DNA of 64,000 nucleotides. Source: Macrolepiota albuminosa. Its lineage: Eukaryota > Basidiomycota > Agaricomycetes > Agaricales > Agaricaceae. Position 1 is the stretch's first letter; each line of letters opens with the position of its first letter. The position numbers and the translations under genes were made by a program. The notes beneath the pieces were generated by a model. That model did not search any database, was not told the DNA's origin, and was given only the letters and a program-made list of their open reading frames with translations. The DNA lies in contig JAMWFC010000083.1 in assembly GCA_027475525.1 (NCBI GenBank), positions 62,001 to 126,000 of the forward strand. The letters run 5' to 3'. Shown one piece after another: positions 32,914 through 45,529 of this stretch.

Positions 32914-34279
32914 ATGGTGCGTAATGTCGTGCCAGAATGCCTACCAACTCCGATGAATCGTTCTACTGAAGGCGACCGCGACCGCGACCGAGTCGGTCCC
33001 GATTGAAACCGCCCACGAAGACATGATAGTACGTCTCAGTTCAAGGAGTCACCCATTCATCTGGTGACCACGTATAACTCCAGCACGATGCTCAGCTAGA
33101 TTACTACGGCAAGCGTCTCGCGACGTGCTCTTCTGATCGCACTGTGAAGGTCTTTGATGTGATTGACGGCGAGGCACAACGCTCGGGCAGTGGGCACACT
33201 CTTAAGGGGTCAGTTACGTGTTTACAGGATTTTGGCGTTTTTCACGCTTTGTAAAGGCATACAGGTCCCGTCTGGCAGGTTGCATGGGCACATCCCAAGT
33301 TCGGCCATATCCTCGCGTCGTGCTCCTACGACGGAAAGGTCTTGATATGGAAGGAGCAGCAAGGTCAGGGATCAGCTACAGGTGGTTGGAATAAGGTCAA
33401 AGAACACACTCTCCATACTGCTTCAGGTGTGTATCTGACCTGATTTCGCCAACTTGTGGCTGACATAATGTGCACAGTGAACTCAGTGTCATGGGCACCC
33501 CATGAATTGGGCGCAATCTTAGCTTGCGCGTCTTCGGATGGAAAACTTTCTGTTTTAACGTTTAAAAGTATGTGACATCAATAAGGCTTCAGCCAGCGCT
33601 CAAAGTCTCGCTGTAGACGACGGCACATGGGGTGCTGACATATTCAACGGCCACGCAATCGGATGCAACGCTGTATCCTGGGCGCCCGCCATCCAGACGG
33701 CACATGGGGTGCTGACATATTCAACGGCCACGCAATCGGATGCAACGCTGTATCCTGGGCGCCCGCCATCCAGCCTGGATCCCTCATTGTCCCTCAAACG
33801 CAATCTCTCCCAATCAACTCGCCCAGCCAGCATCCCTCTCTTCTGTAAAACGGTTTGCCAGCGCTGGCTGCGACAATCTCGTTCGGATTTGGGGATACCG
33901 TGATGACACACAATCTTGGGTCGAGGAAGAAACACTGGAAGGTCACACTGACTGGGTTCGGGATGTCGCTTGGGCTCCGAATATCGGACTTCCTAGGAGT
34001 TATATTGCTACTGCCTCCCAGGACAAGACCGTCCTCATATGGACGAAGGACTCGCAGACATCACCGTGGGTTAAGACTGCGCTGGACCCATCATCTACGA
34101 TAACGTCGCCCACATCTACTGTGCCTCTCCCTGCTGGAAAGTTCCCTGACGTCGTTTGGCGTGTGTCTTGGAGTCTCGCTGGAAACTTGTTGGCGGTGAG
34201 TTGTGGGGATGGAAAGGTGACATTATGGAAAGAGAATTTGAAGGGGGTCTGGGAATGTGTAAGTGACATGAGCAGTTAG
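32914..34279 (+). CDS. SEC13: COPII coat and nuclear pore protein Sec13 (WD40)
   Basis: A six-bladed WD40 protein of the outer COPII cage and the nuclear pore Y complex. Exons: 32914-32916 (ATG only), 32972-33028, 33084-33208, 33257-33426, 33478-33567, and 33617-34279. Motifs: [71 protein letters not shown]. The last exon contains a 77-base tandem duplication (33619-33773) that shifts the frame. With one copy removed, a second shift remains near 33780-33840, which a 38-base GT-AG intron (GTCCCTC...GCCCAG) would cure; the model is then 330 residues, the family length. Otherwise a small indel is present. Confidence 0.92.
33619..33773. repeat. 77-base exact tandem duplication no. 16, in SEC13
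   Basis: [20 protein letters not shown] would be encoded twice in different frames. This is the only one of the 17 duplications that lies in a core gene. Confidence 0.97.
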
Positions 34280-34434
34280 ATGTTTTGTCTTTTTGTACGA
34301 TTGATCGCGCCCCCGTTTTTAATGAGATACTCTTGAGCTCTAGAGATTTAAGGTCTTGACAGAATAGCTATCAATTTTGATCTCAATATATAGCACGTGC
34401 CCGAATAAATTTCGCCGAAAACGCCGCGACTCGG

Positions 34435-35784
34435 ATGTACTATGGATTCGTCCGACCAGTTTTGCGTCACATTGTTCGTCGATACTACTCCATGTCCCTT
34501 CCTTACGCCACAGAGAAGCAAGTAGCCGTGGCGGCCGTCCGACGGGCTTGCCAACTCACCTCTGCCGTTTTCAACAAACTCGTCAAGAACGAGACCCTTA
34601 CCAAGGGTGATAAATCACCAGTAACTGGTTGGATAGCACTTATTGTTCGTTGATCTGTGAATTTAACATTGAACCCTTTCCAGTCGGAGATTATGCAGCA
34701 CAGGCAGTAATCAGTACGATCCTGCACCGCGCGTTTCCTGTAGATACCATAGTCGGTGAAGAAGATGCCAATGAATTACGCGAAGAATCCGGCCACGGAT
34801 TACGAGATCGGATTATCGAACTCGCTAACGAGGCTCTTGTAGACGAGCTTGGTCCAGGAGACGACCCTGAGTGGGGCATGGGGCCCGGGCAACAACAGAC
34901 GACCGAACAGCTTCTAGATGCCATTGATCGTGGAAACCACGCCGGTGGACGTACAGGACGTACGTATATTGTGCCTAGATTATCTTCAATATGTATTCTC
35001 AACATCGATACCCGCATGATACAGGCATGTGGACGATTGACCCAATCGACGGTACCAAAGGTTTCTTACGCGGGGAACAATACGCCGTATGTCTCTCCCT
35101 CATCGTCGACGCGCATGTCCAAGTCGGTGTTATCGGCTGCCCCAATCTCCCCTTCGATTCCTTGCAGCCAGACCTAGGCCGTGGCGTCATCTTCGTCGCC
35201 GTCAAAGGTCAAGGTGCAGAACAAGTACGCCAGATCACTCATCTCTCTCTAGACTTCCAACGAAGCATCATCTACAGATCACATTAGAAGGAGGCAACTC
35301 CCACCCTTTGAGAATCCCAAGCATCCCCGCGACGGACGTCAACTTCCTTGAATCAGTCGAAGCCGCACATTCATCACACTCTTTCAACGATCGCGTAGCG
35401 TCTCTTCTCAACATTACCCGGAGTCCCATCCGCATGGACAGTCAAGCAAAATACGGCTGCCTTGCGCGTGGTGAAGGCGCCGCATACCTTCGGATGCCAA
35501 CAGGTGTCGGGTACCGCGAAAAGATCTGGGTGCGTTCCTCTCAACCTTTCCCATTCATATCGTGTCAACTCAGTTCTCGTATTATATAGGATCATGCCCC
35601 AGGTCAGATCCTAGTCGAGGAAGCTGGAGGTATAGTCACGGATTCTCGTGGACAACCGCTCGATTTTGGCCTTGGAAGGACGTTGGGCGAGAACTTTGGT
35701 GTAGTGGCTGCTGGTAAGGATGTGTATGCACTCGTCCTAGCGGCTGTACAAAAGGCGGGCCAAGAGGAAAGGGCTAAGGCTTAA
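34435..35784 (+). CDS. MET22: 3'(2'),5'-bisphosphate nucleotidase
   Basis: Hydrolyses 3'-phosphoadenosine 5'-phosphate, a by-product of sulfate assimilation; the yeast enzyme Met22/Hal2 is the target of lithium and sodium. Exons 34435-34627, 34684-34959, 35025-35224, 35278-35529 and 35590-35784 give 371 residues. Inositol-monophosphatase-type metal sites are visible: GEEDANE, then WTIDPIDGTKGFLRG (the DPIDGT motif), and a later GGIVTDSRGQPLDFG. The segment KYGCLARGEGAAYLR contains the substrate pocket. The first ATG adds 19 residues (MYYGFVRPVLRHIVRR) before MSLPYATEKQVA, where homologues usually start; these might be a targeting sequence or an artefact of start choice. Confidence 0.94.
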
Positions 35785-35915
35785 ATGTGGCGCATATCAT
35801 GATTGGTACATTCCTCCAATCGATTTCGATGTTATTCAAATGATGCTAGATACTCCATCTCTAGCTACTAGAAAACGATTGGCCAGAATAAGCGGATTTT
35901 TATGGACACAGCATT

Positions 35916-37830
35916 TTATGACGTCGGAACAACAATAGGAACCGCCTCAATTGTCTGAAGGTAGGTGTCGTCACCTTTCTGACGATGAACCTCCTTGATT
36001 TTCCAGCCTGTGCTCAGAAGAAGATCCTTGAAGTGTCGTATTGTGCGTTCCTGAGCATTGAAGAAGAGGAACATCTAGAAAAACCATGAGTCGAAAAAGC
36101 CTTCAAGTGTGAGAAATTACTGACGTCTATGTCAATCGCATAAACCATCTCGTTCACAAGGCCATAATTAGCAAGAAGTGGCGCAGGCGCCTCATGGGGA
36201 ACGGAGCCCGGGATGTCCAAAGCATTGTCACCCTCATTTGCGTCATGACAGGCATAGGGAACAAGGCTATCGACCACCAATAGTCTCGTATCCTTTCGTG
36301 CCGCAGTGCGGAGTTGAGCGAGGATCTTGACACAATATTCATCTGACCAATCGTGAAGTATCTGCTTCAGTAGAAAGACCGAGACTTCGCGGTCAGTCGG
36401 CTGAGGTTTAAAAAAATCTTGGACTGGTTTCATGTCAATCGTCAACGGCTGAAGGGAAAATTCGCATTGCAACCAATCTGACCTTCAAATGTAACTCGAG
36501 CGTTCGGCAGATTTTCCTGCCAGAACTGATTATATATTTCATCATTGTTAGTTATTTCAAGAGAACATCCCGAAACAACAAGCAGATTACCTTCTTTCCG
36601 TCTTTGATAGCAGCTTGTAAATCCTGGACAACGAATTCAAGAGCCGGAAACTCGCGTGCCAACGGGAGGGATGCAGAGCCAATACCTCCACCAACATCAA
36701 CGACTACAGAATCCGCAGGAAGCTTGTTCCACTTATATGCTATCGAGATGATAAGGGCAGTCAGTCGGTGATGACTGTGAGGTATGAGTGTGTAACACCT
36801 TTCAAAATTGCATCGGTTGGCTGTAAAGCTTGAACTCCTCGCATTCCAATGTTGAACCGGCGAGCTCTCATTTCATCCCTGGCATAGAACTCCCAAATTG
36901 TTTCTGTAGTGTTGAAAGCCCGAGAAAATGGTGATGCATTCGGGTCACCAGATTTGGCAGTGGCTGGGTCAGATAATGTCTCCCAAGCATATGCCGATGC
37001 TTTGGAGGCTTCGTCAAGGCTATGCTAGTTGTCAACAAGGATTCTTACAAAAAGTAAAAAGGAGCGCACTGGTGAGCAGCCAAGGCGGGCAGACCGGATG
37101 TATTGTCGTGCTTGTTCTCAGGACTAGTAGATTGGGAGAATGAATCAATGACATCTCTGAGGTTCATACTCACTGAGCTATGATTTCCTCGCTTGGCTTG
37201 AGTGTGTCCATCAGGCTGGATATGCGCGTATTTGCAAAAACGTTGGGTTTGACCTCTCGGTATATATGATTAGTAGCTAGGTAGCGCAAAAGCTGAGCTA
37301 AAAGAAAGAAGATTAGTCTATTGTTTGGAAACGCCTGAAGTGAAGTGATATCAACTCATTTTGCCTGGATGTTGCCCATTCTTGGCGGCAATGTCATCGA
37401 CATGAAGTCCCTCGGATTAGCATCAGCAAAGTATGGAAACAGGAATCTAATAATTACACAAACCTCTGGACCGGCTTCACGTAGAATTTCGGTGACATGG
37501 GATTCGAGGCAGGCACGAAGGGCTGCAGATTTAAAGTGCTGGTCAAAGCATTGAATAATTATTGACAGGTAAAAAGACATTGCGTACTCCAGCGACTACG
37601 TGATACAAGGAGACTTGAGGGGGAGAAAGGATAGCTTCCAGATGAAGTGCTGCTGCAGAAATAATGCGCGCAGATTCGGCGGCATCACGATTAGCACGAA
37701 AAGCCTCGGACTCGAGAGTGAAAGGGGCATGCAGATCAGGAATTGGTGATCCTGTGCTATCGCAGGCGCTTTCCAGTTTGTCGACAGCGTCGATAATGAG
37801 ATTGAGCAATTGGCGGACTTGAGAGACCAT
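35916..37830 (-). CDS. SAM-dependent O-methyltransferase (plant COMT type)
   Basis: Transfers a methyl group from S-adenosylmethionine to a hydroxyl of a small metabolite; substrate unknown. Ten exons: 37830-37588, 37538-37464, 37410-37356, 37297-37174, 37123-37070, 37019-36799, 36739-36591, 36525-36483, 36417-36125, 36074-35916, in all 471 residues. An N-terminal winged-helix part (GLHVDDIAAKNGQHPGK, LLRYLATNHIYREV) is followed by the SAM site VVVDVGGGIGSASLPLA and the catalytic segment FLLKQILHDWSDEYCVKIL with the His of HDW. The end is WKIKEVHRQKGDDTYLQTIEA. The family includes sterigmatocystin 8-O-methyltransferase. No other secondary-metabolism gene lies beside it, so a cluster role is not shown. 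It converges with MET22 (132 bases between stops). Confidence 0.92.
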
Positions 37831-38708
37831 GGCTCGAAAGAATTATCACATTTCTGAGATGTTTTATGTGGACCCCTCTGATGTGTTCGGTGATCAATGG
37901 AGATCAAAAATGTGATATACATGACGCTATCACAACTGTCAATGAGGCGTGGAATATACTTGAGTCGTCAAATCCCAGGAATGAGGCCTTCTAAGGGTCA
38001 CATGCACACGCCCACAAGTCCTTCGTAGTCACTGTTCTGGGAAAGCACTGGTTTATCTTCGTAGACAAAAAGAAACACCAATTCTCCCGATGACTAAAGA
38101 TAGGTGTTTACTTGAGTTATATTTCCAACTTCATCTGGATTTTTCCAAAGAAAACTGTCTGACAAATTTCTAGGGCCTGTGAGTACGAACACGCAGCCTT
38201 GCATTTGCGAATCAAAATTTCTGGTTTGCTTACAGCTAGCGGTCCGAGTGACACGTGGTAATTTCTCCGATAGCGAAACAACTTGACAGAGCAACGTTGC
38301 CTACCCTTTGTTGGACACTTTCAAATTCTTATAATTGCTTACACGGGAAGTTAAATGCATCTTGAAGCTTTCAAATATATACACTAATCGTGACTTTCTC
38401 TCTATCTTATGCTATCATTCGTTGTGGCTGTCTGTCGTGGCTTTTAATTTTCGTATTTCCTCCATTGTCTATCACACCTTTTCCGCGACAGAACCATACG
38501 GAAATCCGCATACTCCTCGGAAGGAGTGTCAGGGTAACGATTTACTCTTGTCCGATGATCGCCAAAGTGACATCCTAAACAAATTGTGTACATGACCGCT
38601 GGCTGTGCCTGTCATCCAAAATATCACAATGCTCGAAAGACGTGTACACACCATGATCCTTGTGCTATTAAGCCAGTTTTCTGTCCCTGCACAATTCCTT
38701 GTCATCAT
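37831..38708. other. Intergenic, nothing recognised
   Basis: About 880 bases of gene-free sequence. It must contain the promoter of the O-methyltransferase on the right side of 37830. No repeat or RNA gene was found. Confidence 0.5.
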
Positions 38709-38924
38709 GTCAGATGCCGCAGTGGTTAACAACTCGGAATTTGCAAGCATTGCGGGCCATTTGTACGTGAATAACTTACATTTTTTGTCCTCACTAGAAT
38801 TTCTGAACACGCAGGATGGCAGCAAAAATGTTCTCTTTTGCCTCATGTGGTTAGTGCTCTTCAATCGTTCCCTGCATTTCTCACACAATTGTCCAAGTAA
38901 TGCTTCTCTATGACATCTTGCTAC
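38709..38924 (+). pseudogene. 5' fragment of a DUF6533 membrane protein gene
   Basis: From ATG 38709 the sequence parallels the first three exons of the gene at 46937: the start MS-x-SEF-x-SIA, a first intron in the same place, an exon that reads GATGGCAGC(A/G)AAAATGTTCTC in both, a second intron with GTTAG/GTTGG donor, and the beginning of exon 3 (VMLLYDI). The similarity stops at about 38920, in the first membrane segment. So this is a truncated duplicate. Confidence 0.72.
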
Positions 38925-40760
38925 TAGGTAGATGGGCGTGAGACAGAGAATGTATCCCTGTGTCAAGATGTCTGACTCGTGATTGAGCCAACTTCCTTCG
39001 CAACCCTTTCATACCCTTGCATGAAACTCCAGATTACAGATGTAGAGTGACTCCGAAGTGTAACACTTTGAAATCCCTTATTTCGGTCGAGTACCCTGTA
39101 ACAGCATCTTACAAATCCAATTTACCGTATGCACTAAGTTGTCAACATGCATAGCAGCGAAGAGGCTGTGTTACCATCTTCCAGTGTTACCATCTTCCCA
39201 TCAGAGGCAGGACCAAACAGGAGCACATCAAACCCGAATGAGAGAAGGCTTTATTTATCCTTAAACTGGAAAGTGGTTAGTGTTATGAAATAACGTAACT
39301 CCCCGCAATGCAGACAAGGTCGTCTGTTCTTCCTGTCTGAGTCCCCGTAGAGCTCCATAACTGGAAATACCAGCCTCGAGGAAGTTCAACGTCATTAATC
39401 TATTTATATCATGGTGGCTATACGCACTACGTAAGGATAAATAAAGGCGGGTTACCGGGGTTCCAGGAGGACTCCTAGTTCTTGCCATCATTATCTCATC
39501 ATACATACTTCGTTCTACCCACTCCACCAAGACTAAAACCCAGTTAACTTGATTTGCGCGAAATCTGTCACAGTGCATGGCCAGTTGGTACGGACTGCTC
39601 TCCTTTGAGGAAGGCGCTTATTGTACAGTTGATGACCCTATAGGACTGATATCTTCTCCCTTACCTTGGTACGTGAGCAGTTTCTTCTTATGGACAGGAT
39701 GGCATGATGTTCACACCCCTCTAAGACTCTATCTCTCGTCAGTGGCGTCATATATGCCATTCTGATTGTCTCGAGAAAGATATCTGAGAGTGTGACTACG
39801 ACTCAAGAGAAGTATACCAGGCGTTATTTCTCGATATTGTTCGAATCTAATGTATGACCTTTCTTCATCTAGCCTAAAAAGCAAAGGATATACGATCTCT
39901 CGTGAGGGCATGTCGGTAAAAACTTCAAAACGCTTCGATAGATCAGACTATGTGGATGCCACACAACGGTGCGCGCTTTTTGAATTTAGGGGAAGGCCGT
40001 CTTTACCCTATCTGTCAGAGGTTTTGTGAAAGCGTACGGCGCTGCCTCATTCGGGAAAGGGGGCTCATCATGAGTCTAGCACTTAATTAATGTTAATTAT
40101 TCGCCCCGCCTTTGCTTCCTTGAGTCGTTGTAACGGTTCAGATATCAGAGTCACGAGCAAATACTTTCAGAGGGGGGCTTGTATTCTTTCTTGTCCGTGG
40201 TTATTCGTTCCCTTGGCTTTGGAGCTGTTTTGTTTTGCGCAGTCGATATCTTGTATCCGCAGCCCTGCTTTGATTTTTTTTGGTATTTGATTACTATTTA
40301 ACAATGTTTTTCAAAGTGACTTGACGTCATGATAGGTGTTCTTGCTTGCTTCAGTGGAAGTGCTCTTTGGAGCAGTCGATCGGCTAATAAGTTCCAAGAA
40401 GCTTTTCCTGTTGATTTCTCGAGCTGAGCTTGCAAATGAACATTTCAAAAACTTGTGGAGTTGCCATTTCTTTACTGCACAAGTTCTTATGCACCTGCCA
40501 CGTTGTTTGGTGTAATTTGAATTGGGAGAAAACTTATTTATTGTGGCATCAAGCGTCTTGGCCATATCCGCCAGTAGGAGTAGAAATGGCAACTTGTCAT
40601 ATCAAAGAAGGGACGTTAGACATAGCTATTCTTCCCATCCCATCTGTTAAGCATGCTGCTTATAACACGTGCTATAGGTTTCGACGATACGCTCGTAAAA
40701 AACTATTACGAATGACTTAGGTCGGGGCCGATGAAGACTACTGGTAGTTCTTAGAACCTT
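38925..40760. other. Gene-free stretch at the edge of the AT-rich island
   Basis: No gene recognised. A 16-base unit GTGTTACCATCTTCC is tandemly repeated near 39170-39200. Base composition is still mixed here and falls to strongly AT-rich after 40900. Confidence 0.45.
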
Positions 40761-40764
40761 GATC

Positions 40765-40835
40765 GCATACTACAGCTATTTAACGATAGACCCCTTTGAC
40801 CTTGGCTCCTTGTTTAGTTGTTTGGCTGACATTCG
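40765..40835 (+). repeat. Inverted repeat partner of 46272-46352
   Basis: The stretch with CGATAGACCCCTTTGACCTTGG and TTGTTTAGTTGTTTGGCTG occurs in reverse complement at 46272-46352. Both frames encode TIDPFD-x-G-x-LFSCLA, so a transposon-derived coding remnant is possible. Confidence 0.75.
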
Positions 40836-41712
40836 CTTCTGCCGGGCTTGCCGGGATTCCAATTTGAGAGCGCATCTGCACTCATGTATATTAGGTATCG
40901 TAGCGGCGCACGTGTGCGCCAATCCCCGACTCATGAAACAATAAATAGTATAAAACAGTTGAAATTTATTAACAAATAAAATTTAAAAGCAATGCATTGT
41001 ATTTTGTTCAGCTAGCATAAAAAAGAGCAGTGTGCTTTCCAGTCAGCCTCTATAATAAGAGGTTGCAGAGCATCTCCACTATCAACCACAGTGTGTTTGA
41101 TGTGATGAGTAGGAAAGTCATCTGGATCTTCTCGCAAGTTTCTCTTGTGAGATATGTGAGATGGTTGAGAAGACACTGCTATTTAAAGTTGTGCTATCCT
41201 ATTATTCAGCAACTGGCATGCATTGTTAGGTAAAAAAATAATGAAAAAAGCAAAAAAAAAACATGCATCTGAGTTGCAGTCTTGGCAACAAGCAAAAGTT
41301 TATCTAAATGAACAAATAGAGCATTCTTGCATTCCACTTCGACTGTGCAAAATATAACAGTGGCTTCCACTAAATGGCTTACATGAAAAGAACCTGGATA
41401 AACTTCTTTTTTCTCAGGTTGCCTAGAGGAAATAAAGTAAGATTAGAGCATGATCAAAGTATATATGCAAATAAAGCATACCTTGTTTCAGGATTAGGGA
41501 CAAGCTCTTCAAAAGTCACAACATTGTCATCTGTATGCATATAGATACTATCAGACAGAATTCAAGCTCTAAGCTTACTCAACTCCTGCTTGTCATCAGT
41601 GCTCACTGGCTCTGTGGAAGGAGTTCCACAGATGTTACTTCTTATTTCTTCACTCTTCTTTTACTTATTTATTTTATTTCTTCTGTAATTCTTTCACTTT
41701 ATTGTTTCTATT

Positions 41713-41905
41713 CTTTCAACACTATCTATTAGTACTATTTTTAGCCTTTGAAGTGCTCCGATTCTTTAGCTATCATTTAGACAAGTATGAGCTCTTCAAC
41801 ACCACAACCACATATAGACTGCTTATATAAGCCAGAGTTTGCCAGAGTTCACTTTTTATTTGTGCAATTGTTTGTTTAGGCAATTTTTGAGTTTTTAAGG
41901 TTTTG
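41713..41905 (+). repeat. Direct repeat, left copy
   Basis: Partner of 43083-43285. Shared words: CTATCTATTAGTACTA, TTCTTTAGCTATCATT, AGACAAGTAT, CTGCTTATATAAGCCAGAG, TTTATTTGTGCAATTG. Confidence 0.75.
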
Positions 41906-43082
41906 TTGTCCTCTACAGTTGTTACTATGTTACTATTCTGTTATCTATCTCTGCTAAATCAATAGCTAAGGACAAATCTGTAAGGATATGCCTTGATAGA
42001 CCTAGTAAGTAGTATATGAAAAATGAGCAAGTGGGATAGCATGGTGGTGGTTGTTGTTTTCCATGCTTCAGAGACCTTAGAAGCATCAATCCTAGCATAG
42101 AAAATTCCTAGACTTGTTTTCTTTAAATCTTCTTCTGCCAGATGAGTAGTTATTTTGATATTATTAGTATATATTCTAATATACTTTGAATCTCTTTCTG
42201 CTAGCTGTGTAACTGAGCCATAGCCTCTAGAGGTCACTCTTACAATATGTGGGAGTAGGCAAGATTAGGACTTCTTTACCGACAAAGAATTCTTGCAGCT
42301 TGTGCTACTATTTGATTTAATTGATATTTACATATATTTTTACATGAATATATATTATTGTTTTTTTTACTTTAGAGATAATTGCAGTTCCAAAACCAAC
42401 CAAGAAACTTTTTTGCTATAATAGCAGTAAAATATGCTTCAACAAAATCATGTTCTGGAAATTGACTATTCTGAAATTCTATATAATGGCAATGAAGATG
42501 CTTTTTTACTTATTAATATTATTATCTATTAGCCTAATAAAAATATAATATATTGCAACTGAAACTCTCTTCAATAAGACTGTAATCTGATAAATATGAT
42601 AAGAGAAAAATGCAATACACAGCTTAAAAATAAAACATATCATGCTATAATATGTCTGAAGTAATATGTAAAGACAACCTCTGAAGGCTACAGCTCAGTC
42701 ACATAGCTGGCAGAAGGAGATCTAAAGTATCAAAGTATATATCAACAATATTGTTGGAAATTGAACTCATAGAATCTAATAATAACTTAATAATTATAGA
42801 TACTTGTAAATATTTATTCTTAAATCTTGCAATAATGACTGCAATTCTATACCTACATATGTTTTTTTACCAGCAGCTTCACTCAGCATATTACCTCCTT
42901 GGCTGTATATATACTGGCACTAGAGTGCTCTACAAGACTCAAGACCATTTTTGCAAAGCAACTATTAAATACAAAATAACTTCAGAAAATAACATATAGA
43001 CTGTTAAAAAACTCCTTTTATCTTCTTTATTTAATCTTTATTTCTTCCTTTTTCTTCATTTATTTTCTTCTTTCCTCTTTTA

Positions 43083-43285
43083 TTCTTTCAATACTATCTA
43101 TTAGTACTACTTTCAGTTTTTGAAATGCACTGGTTCTTTAGCTATCATTCAGACAAGTATAGCCTCTTCAATACTGCATACAAACTGCTTATATAAGCCA
43201 GAGTTTGCCTTTCCTGACCTTCAAAGCCTAGAGCTTTCTGGCTTTATTTGTGCAATTGTCTATTTAAATTAATTTTCAAGTCTTT
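43083..43285 (+). repeat. Direct repeat, right copy
   Basis: Partner of 41713-41905. The right copy has a short extra segment (CCTTCAAAGCC...) before TTTATTTGTGCAATTG. Confidence 0.75.
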
Positions 43286-43342
43286 TAATGTTTTATTTAA
43301 ATTGAAAAGATCTAAGACACAGGAGGATGCATAATATAGCAG

Positions 43343-44359
43343 GAATAGGCTTCTACTTAAACTGAGCACATCAAGAAATACTAAAGGCCTACCAACATTT
43401 AGCATACTGAAGACTCTAGTGACCTGTTTGAACACAGGACTGCTCTGGCTTTGGTGCCCTATTACAGGCTTTTCATTTTCAATCACCACTTATTAGCTTC
43501 CCAGCACACACTATCCTTTGACTTCAAGGATTTAGGAGACTCAGGACTTATAGTGCTAGTATAATGGCAGGAAGGTGACTCTGACCATACTCCAATCAAT
43601 ACCTAAAAGGGTTAGCAGTAGGCAGCGCCATTTGACAAGACACCTTAATTAAAAGTCTAAAAAATCAATGACAACGAGACAGGATGCACTCAAATCTGAC
43701 ATTTAAATCTATCAGAAGAGGATACAATGTTTAATGCTGGAATTAGCACTCACAGCATTTGTTGAGAATTTTCTGACCATACCTCAGAGTGGCCTGGCCA
43801 ATCAGAATTACATTAAAAAGTAAGCAGACTCATACAATTTCTAAATAGTTTTAGAGTTGCCATTGGCCAATAGGCTGTAATGCTGTTGATCACTATCATC
43901 CATGTGCTGTAGGTTGCCATTGACAAATAGCCATTACCTATAGCTACAAAAAGAGGCACTAAATAGTAGCACTGCAAATGGACTTATTTTAAAAAATAGT
44001 GCATAGTATAAAAGATAGCTACTTAACATGTACATAACAATGAATTATAACACTTTAAGCACCCAGTTATACTTAGTGTTCAAATCACGCTAGCTTGACC
44101 TAACTTTGTCACTAAGTTGGGTGCTAGCATTGTCTATCTCATTTTTATTATTTACAGTACCATTTATGGGCACATTGCATTGCACTATCTATATTTTTGC
44201 CTAAACTTTGGCACTTACAGTTTGCTCTAGTATATTATTTTATCCCATTTGCTTGAGCATACCAGCACTTTGTCAGAACTCCTCACAACTATGCATGCCA
44301 AGCACTGGAGATGGCATTGTACTGCATAACATCTAGTGCATCCATAGTTGGCATCATCA
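43343..44359 (+). repeat. Decayed solo LTR of family B
   Basis: The whole stretch aligns with the LTRs at 13743 and 27610, from GATAGGCTTCTACT-like sequence to TTGGCATCATCA. No internal element sequence remains, so it is a solo LTR left by recombination. Differences are mainly C to T and G to A, and nearly all CpG are lost. It is flanked by GCAG (43339-43342) and GCAA (44360-44363), a target duplication of four bases with one change, the same length as for B. Confidence 0.85.
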
Positions 44360-45529
44360 GCAATAATACTACTCAAGTCCATACCTCTTAAATACTTATA
44401 TTGACAAATGCAGCAGAAGGTTATAGGTTTAAACCATGTCTCCCAACCAGGTATTTACTATGGGATGCCTGGATTCAGCCACATCTGAGAAGGTTTAGTG
44501 GGTATTATGAAAATTATTGAGTTCCATACTGTTTTTCAAAAAAATTCTGGCATTCATATATAAATGCATTTCTGCCCTGGTAATATAAATATCCTGACCT
44601 GTAGAGGCTGCTTATCAGTATGTTATCTATGGTGTTCATAATGATACAATCAAAAAAAAAATTTAAAATATTTATTTCAAAAAAAAAGTAACAATAAATA
44701 ATAAATAATAATTATATTCTAGTTTTAAAAGTAAATAAATAGACTTATAGAAAAATACAAGAAGAATAATTCGCTTATAATTATAGTATAAAATATATAT
44801 GTAAATTTGAGCAAAAGTACAAAGCATAAATAAAGTATTTCATGTGCAAAAGCTGATAACAATAGTTTAGTCATGCTTGAATAAATAGAATCAAATTTAA
44901 AATAGCAAGAAAATTGCAACTGCAAAAGTAAAATATGAAGAGTTTTTTTAAAAAATTATTTTAAAGTTATAATATTAAAATTGATAAGCTATAATTTGTG
45001 CTTTTAGCATGAATTTTGTAGCTTATTGGAGGCTCTGCCTCCAAACCCCCTCCAACTAAGCCTCTACTCAAATCTCACTTTATTCAGTTAAAACTTCAAG
45101 TATATATAGAGAACTTAGTGCTTAATCCTAGCCTCAACCTTATTTTGTTTAGTTAAAGCCTTGGTTTTTACAACTCAGTGCTTAATTCCAGTTTTTTTCA
45201 ACTCTCAAAGTATTATTGTAAGCTAAATTGAAATTTTTTTGAATTTTTCAGATTTTTTTAACCATTTATAAATATCAATTAGTGTATCAGTAGCCTTTGA
45301 ATTTTCTCTGATTTTTCAGTAATTTTGCTAGAATTTCTTCTACTAATATCTACTGAAAAACAAAGCAATTGAATTTTTCTTGAACTTTTTGGATTTTTTA
45401 AGCATTTATAAATCTCAAAAAAAAAAACTAAAATCAGTGTATTAGTAGCTTTTGAATTTCTCCTGATTTTTTTGGTGATTTTTCTTGGATTTTCTTAGCA
45501 TTTTATATCAACATTTAAACAAATTCTTT
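44360..45529. other. AT-rich island, right part
   Basis: Contains a second copy of the repeat at 29466-29580 (at 44360-44400 and 44585-44660) and two loose tandem units at about 45235-45370 and 45372-45500 (GAATTTTTC...CATTTATAAATATC...GTAGCCTTTGAATT). No gene seen. Confidence 0.55.

Larger units (their letters stand above)
40836..43342. other. AT-rich island, left part
   Basis: No gene seen. Long A/T runs and almost no CpG. A direct repeat lies at about 41713-41905 and 43083-43285 (CTATCTATTAGTACTA ... TATATAAGCCAGAGTTTGCC), about 1.37 kb apart, perhaps the termini of a decayed element. Confidence 0.55.
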
